Source: Eucalyptus grandis
Lineage: Eukaryota > Streptophyta > Magnoliopsida > Myrtales > Myrtaceae
DNA: 64,000 nucleotides
NCBI RefSeq assembly: GCF_016545825.1
Contig: NC_052616.1
Span: 11,284,001-11,348,000, forward strand
Reading direction: 5' to 3'
Shown: positions 59,485 to 64,000 of the stretch, in pieces
Position numbering within the stretch: position 1 is the stretch's first letter
Layout: each line of letters opens with the position of its first letter
Translations under genes and position numbers: made by a program
Notes under the pieces: model-generated
Seen by the model: only the letters and a program-made list of their open reading frames with translations
Told to the model about the DNA's origin: nothing
Databases searched by the model: none

Positions 59485-60950
59485 AGATATGAGTATTTTT
59501 AGAAAAGCTTCACATTGGTAAGTAGTGTGTCCGACTGAATATATTGATGAATTCGTACTTGAGCACCCTCTTGACAATCTCCCGAATGAAGGTATTAGTC
59601 TATTGTGCGCTCTTAACAGATAGTATTAAAGCCAATGACAGATTAGTGGGCTCCTAATCCTATTATGGTACGTGATAAGTTTCTCAAGGAAGGAATCTGA
59701 TGGCCAATGCGGTTTCTAAGTTGGTGGGCTTGTGGTGAAGTAATGCAGGCTCAAAGGAATCTAGTGACTAGTGCGGTTTCTGGGCAAGCGGGTTGTGGTA
59801 TAATAACACGACCTTGATGGTAGATTTTATAGTTTAGTCAGAAGAAAGAGACTAGAGATGAAATTGGGCATTGATTCAAATTCAAATTGAGATATCTTGA
59901 TGCAAGAGGATACTTGGGTCTAGGGGATGTAACAACGCCGACTTGATGACAAACTTCATGGTTTGGTTGGGAGAAAGAGACTAGGGATGAAGTTGGGTGT
60001 TTATGCAAATAGGAGCTAAGATATCTTTATTTAGAAGGATACTTTGGACCCATCTTGATATAAAATGATATCAAGATGGGTTTGATGGCAAACTTCATGG
60101 TTTGGTTGGGAGAAAGAGATCATGGATGAAATTGAGTATTGATGGAGATTCAATCTAAGATATTTTAATGCAGACATATAGCTAGATTAAGGGATGTGGC
60201 AACGTAGGCTTGATGGTAGACTTCGTGGTTCGGGTCGAGTAGAACCTAATATTGAGCTCATGCATGCAGATTTCATGGCTCTGTTAGAGAAGAGACCGGA
60301 ATGATGTTGGGCATTGATGGAGATTCGAGATGAAATATCTTGATGTAGAATGATACTTGGATTAAGGGGATGTGGTAATGTGGGCCTAATGGCAGACTTC
60401 ATGGTTCGGTCAAAAGCAAAAACCTAATACCGAGTTCACACATGCGGATTTCATGGTTCGGTCGGAAAAAGAGATTAGGATAAAGTTGGGTGTTGGTAGA
60501 GATTCAAGCTGAGATATCTTGATGCAAAAAAAAAAAAAAAAAATGCTTGGATTAAGATGGTGTCGCAATGTGGACCCGACGACAAACTTCCTAGTTCGGT
60601 TAGAAGAAAGAATTTACATATGAAGTTAGACATTGGTGGAATTTCAAGCTGAAATATCCTAATGCATAAGAATGCTTGATTGAGTAGGATCTAACATTGA
60701 ACTCGCATATAAGAAGGAGATTGTTAAGATGCACGAGTGAGTTGTGTTAGAAAAGTCTAACATTGGATAAGTGGTATAATGTGAAACGGTTAATATATCA
60801 TAATTAACTCATAAACTTTTGAGTAAAGGTGAGTCCAATTTGATATGTTGATGAGTTCAAACTTGATTCCCTTTTGGTGATGTCCCTTGCGTAGTTATTG
60901 GGCTTCTACTACATTTTCCGACAATATGACCACTAGCCTCACCCACTTCA
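59485..60950 (+). mobile_element. TRIM-like element with internal tandem repeats
   Basis: The two ends share direct-repeat text: 'tagaaaagcttcacattgg ... tattgatgaattcgtacttga' (59,498-59,560) and 'tagaaaagtctaacattgg ... gttgatgagttcaaacttga' (60,749-60,865). This is an LTR-like arrangement with one copy shortened. Between them (59,760-60,690) a 120-180-bp unit is repeated five or six times, marked by gatatcttgatgca (near 59,891, 60,019, 60,157, 60,332, 60,512 and 60,650) and 'cttcatggttcggt'. No coding capacity. Confidence 0.6.
60048..60081. repeat. Perfect 14-bp hairpin
   Basis: acccatcttgatat, a 6-base loop, then atatcaagatgggt, inside one unit of the tandem array. Other units lack it, so it arose by local inversion/duplication. 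Confidence 0.85.
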
Positions 60951-61341
60951 AGGCTGCTCAACATTTGTAGTTCCTCGAGTTCTCAAAGCCCATCGAGAAA
61001 ATTTGGGCATTGAGCTGGCAATTATTTCAAAGCGCTTTCGGATGAAAGCCAACCATTGAGAATGCTGGAAGGGTCATTTAATGAAAGTTAGTAAGTTACC
61101 TATTTTACCCTCAAAATTTTATTGGAAAACCAATTTTGTCCATTTTGAGAACTAAAACCCTGGCGTTCTCTCCACACCATCCCCAACGCTCCGCACCCTT
61201 CCCCATCGCTCTCTCCCTTGTGACGACTGCGAGCTCGACTGCCGTCCTCCGATCCGCTGTCGCCGACGACGACGACCGCCGCGATCGATCGACCGAGAGG
61301 CCGGTGAGCGGCGCGCGAGGCTGGCGGATCCCCGATCGGGA
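60951..61341 (+). promoter_or_regulatory. Upstream and 5' leader of phospholipase A I exon
   Basis: CT-rich and GC-rich sequence from about 61,155 to the ATG at 61,342 fits a plant 5' leader. No clear TATA box. Confidence 0.35.
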
Positions 61342-61901
61342 ATGTCTTGGGTGGGATGGAACCAGACGTCCGAGAGCTTCCACCTCGCGCTCGCGTACAG
61401 CGCCGGGGAGGATCCGGGCCATGCCGGCGTCGAGGATCCGACGTGCGCGTTGGTCTCGTCGACGGCGTTGTCGGGATCGGGGTCGGGGTCGTCGCTGGGG
61501 TCGATGTCGCCGCGAGATCAGGAGGCGGGGCCTGGGAGGATCGAGCTCGACTGGATGGCGGGCGACGACGAGGATCAGGTGGCGCTGAGGTTGCAATCGC
61601 AGCTGATGGTTGCGATGCCAGCGCCACTGGATACCGTGGCCGTGGAGTTGAGCTGCCGAGGAGAGGATGAGAATGTGGGTGTCGACATGAGGGTGGTCAA
61701 GAGGAGGGAGCCGCTGAAGGCCGTGAAGATGAGTAAGACGAGCGGGTCCGCGCAGCAGAGCGATGGAATGGGAGTTTTGACTCGGCTGCTGCGGTGGAAC
61801 TTTGTGAATTCGGCGACTGGCGGCATCGGCGAGGGTAGTCTGGTGTGCGGAGAGCATTGAGGACCGTGACCGTGGTCAGCCTCTTTGGTTGTGGTTTGTC
61901 A
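61342..61901 (+). CDS. Phospholipase A I (patatin/LRR type), first exon only
   Basis: The frame starts MSWVGWNQTSESFHLAL and contains GDDEDQVALRLQSQLMV, KVVKRREPLKAV-like text and GVLTRLLRWN. These match the N-terminal region of plant phospholipase A I, the large chloroplast-associated lipase with LRR and patatin domains (Arabidopsis At1g61850 from memory). At 61,858-61,860 a stop interrupts CGEH. Adding one G would restore CGEHW and lead into VTVVSLFGCGLS, which ends at a gtgagt donor (61,902). The LRR and patatin parts are not found in the remaining 2 kb of the window. It is either a gene with a long first intron continuing past the edge, or an exon-1 fragment. Confidence 0.75.
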
Positions 61902-62075
61902 GTGAGTGCTTATGCACGATTTTCTTAAGATCTCTGATGATGTTCGTGGGTAAGAGTTTATGATTTGGAAGGCATTAGATTGGGTATGGGATGCCGTATA
62001 ATTTTGTCGGGAAGGGCCTGTGGTTTGTCAAGTTTGTAGCTCACGGAAAAACCGGTCTTCTCCTGGGACGCTCGA

Positions 62076-62330
62076 ATGGCAAATCCACAGGAAGTAAAGC
62101 TTTGGGGCTCTGGGTCAGCCCCCTTCGTGCGTTCGTGCGGAGGGTAGAGTGGGTATTGAAGCTCAAGGGCATAACCTACAACTGCATCGAGGAAAACATC
62201 CTCAACAAGAGCGCTCTACTTCTGCGGCTCAACCCAGTTCACTAGAAAGTCCCTATCCTCGTCCATGGAGGCAGAGTAGTCTGCAAGTCCAGGAGGAATG
62301 AAGCCCTGTGTCAATTATTGCACCTGCTCC
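62076..62330 (+). pseudogene. Tau-class glutathione S-transferase remnant
   Basis: From the ATG at 62,076 it reads [12 protein letters not shown]. After a frame change (a duplicated ttcgtgcg and a missing base) it continues [28 protein letters not shown] and NPVH. A tag then stands where lysine is usual, followed by VPILVHGG. These are landmarks of the N-terminal thioredoxin-like, glutathione-binding domain of plant GSTU enzymes. The C-terminal helical domain is absent. It lies in the same orientation just after the phospholipase exon, possibly inside its first intron. Confidence 0.75.
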
Positions 62331-63129
62331 TTGCTCAGTGCAGAGAATAGCTTTGCTTGCCCTTATTTTCCTTATGAGTTGAGCTTTGATTTGTATTTAA
62401 GATTCCAGAGTTAAGTATGGATCATAATAATGTGGTTTAGTGCGGTTTTTGAGTTACTCTACTCCTGTGTATGATTTCACTGTCTTAGATTGTTCGTTAA
62501 GCAAATTGACAGTTGAGGCTCCCATTGCAGACGAGTAAGATTGCAAATTAATTCCATCACTTTGGTCGCACGTCTGGATTTAGCATGCTAAGCAAAAGAA
62601 CAGGCCAAAAGGATCCACGATAACCATGGCAAATCCAATTTCCAAGGGTTTTCGCTAGAGTTACTTAGGGAAAATCCTGGGGTCATGTTCTGGCACTGAG
62701 GATCAAAACATGAACTCATTTTGCCAACTGTTCATTCAATTGGGGTTTCTCGAAAGCATCCGATGCAAAATGTAGTGATGCTCATAGTTTAGATGTAAAT
62801 CAATATCTTCAACCTTCTTTGTTTTTACTTGAGCTTGCCTCTAGATCTTGCATAATAAGTTTATACCTCAACGATACGAAGCAATTCTATGGTTTTAAGG
62901 ATAATGAGCTTCTTTCTTTAAAAACATATGTTATTATATTTTTATTGTAATGAAAATATTCTTCTTGTAATTTAGAAAGAGAGTATGTAATTTTTTTCCA
63001 TTTGATATTTTTTTAGCAAAAAAAAAGAAATTTTAATATAAATAAAATTGTTTACTCAATATCTTTAACATGATTGTCAAATATAAATTAAAAAGTCGCA
63101 AATATTTTTTTTTAATTTTAAACAAATAA
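62331..63129. other. Non-coding interval
   Basis: AT-rich, no frame recognised. Confidence 0.4.
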
Positions 63130-63312
63130 AAATTAAAATATTTAGATAAATCACCAAAGGGGCTTTGTAAATGTGTTTTCTACCAAATAAAGATTTGTCT
63201 CAAAGTTGCTTTTCAAAGAGAATTTACCAAAATTCAGATTTCCTCAAAGGCCTTTAGGCTAAACGGCTGTGATTTTCCCAATGAGCCTTCCAAACGCTGA
63301 ACCAAACGCACT
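63130..63312. mobile_element. Fragment resembling the ends of the 45-46 kb TIR element
   Basis: It ends with ccaaacgctgaaccaaacgc, like gccgaaccaaacggggcc at 46,011-46,028, and contains aaaggggcttt/aaaggcctttag words. The left end is not identified. Confidence 0.4.
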
Positions 63313-64000
63313 TTGTTTCCAACCTTGCATCTACGTGGCAAGCTAGTTCATGGTTGATTCGGATTGTACTTTAATCAGAACCTACTTATCGGTTTTGAAA
63401 GTATGCCAGCCTAAGCTTTGGATAGTTATCGTTGGTTTGAACCAATACGAGACCATCGATGTTGATGTAAAAAGGTTAGTTCCGAATCCTTCTTTGAGGC
63501 CCGCGTCTGGTGTTACAGGATCCTAATATGAAAACCAGTGGAGAATTCACAGAAGCATAATGAAAGGAGTTGCTATCAGTCAATGCTGCATAGCCTCTTG
63601 AAAATTTAGCAATCATGTTTTACAGAAGGTGAATGCTATAGCACGTGACGGATTTACAACATCTATCTAGTACGAGAATGTCCATGTGGTTACGTGTCAT
63701 TTGATCATGAATTGTGAGTATATAAAGACAAATTTTACAAAGTGACATGATAAACGAAGTGTGCTTTTTTTTTTTTTCAAGTAGGTCATATAGCACATCA
63801 AAAGTGTGTCAATTTTCAAATCGCTTTGATGTATTCATTTTAGGAAAATCAACAATTTAAAATTATTTCTTAAAAATGATCGGTTATATATTATTAATTA
63901 GATATAGTCAAAATACACTGAGGATAAAAAGTTAGAACGTTGGATTATCCTATTATTCGATTGCTTCTTGATAAGACCAAATTTAATATACACCCTCAGA
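63313..64000. other. Non-coding edge
   Basis: AT-rich sequence without recognisable genes up to the window end. Confidence 0.4.

Noticed and set aside
59760..60690. Regularly spaced repeats, considered as a CRISPR array
   Set aside because: The units are 120-180 bp direct tandem repeats without unique spacers, in plant DNA.
61100..61857. Minus-strand frames of 175 and 248 codons
   Set aside because: Antisense shadows of the GC-rich phospholipase exon; only the plus-strand reading matches a known family.
1..64000. A hidden multi-gene defence or metabolic cluster
   Set aside because: Only isolated, unrelated plant genes and transposons are seen; the BAHD copies are duplicates rather than a pathway.

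Overview
This is nuclear DNA of a flowering plant, most likely a woody eudicot. Genes have short GT-AG introns, TATA boxes and CT-rich leaders. The recognisable genes are plant families: BAHD acyltransferase, pentatricopeptide repeat (PPR) protein, NDR1/HIN1-like protein, phospholipase A I and tau-class glutathione S-transferase. Most of the window is transposon-derived. The species cannot be named from sequence alone.

Layout. 0.2-3.4 kb: an LTR-type element with a clean 5-bp target duplication. 3.4-6.5 kb: BAHD copy 1, nearly complete but with two single-base frameshifts. 6.4-9.6 kb: a ~1.2-kb LTR-like unit in three tandem copies that begins inside the BAHD 3' end. 10.0-16.5 kb: a 6-kb LINE inserted in a short TIR element and itself carrying a SINE. 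17.0-17.6 kb: BAHD copy 3, an exon-1 remnant with a triplicated leader. 17.7-20.0 kb: small transposons, a 100-N gap and a SINE. 20.5-22.0 kb: a PPR gene with several single-base indels. 26.3-27.1 kb: an unrecognised minus-strand coding remnant. 27.7-28.3 kb: an intact NDR1/HIN1-like gene. 29.8-31.4 kb: small transposons. 31.5-41.7 kb: repeated non-coding blocks interrupted by two LINE 3' fragments and a PIF/Harbinger-like element. 42-47 kb: more non-autonomous DNA elements, then a G-box-rich promoter region. 48.3-49.4 kb: a possible four-exon gene for a 43-residue peptide. 50.9-53.7 kb: a second LTR-type copy. 53.9-58.3 kb: BAHD copy 2, interrupted by a 1-kb transposon and fused to copies of the 49-kb and 3.4-kb blocks. 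59-61 kb: a truncated PIF-like element and a TRIM-like element with internal tandem repeats. 61.3-62.3 kb: the first exon of a phospholipase A I gene and a tau GST remnant.

No multi-gene pathway or defence cassette is visible. The main stories are the birth and decay of three BAHD copies and nested transposition. Single-base indels, most in or beside short homopolymer runs, break otherwise conserved genes and may be sequence errors. The small spliced-peptide candidate and the foldback-like GC-core elements are the least conventional signals.
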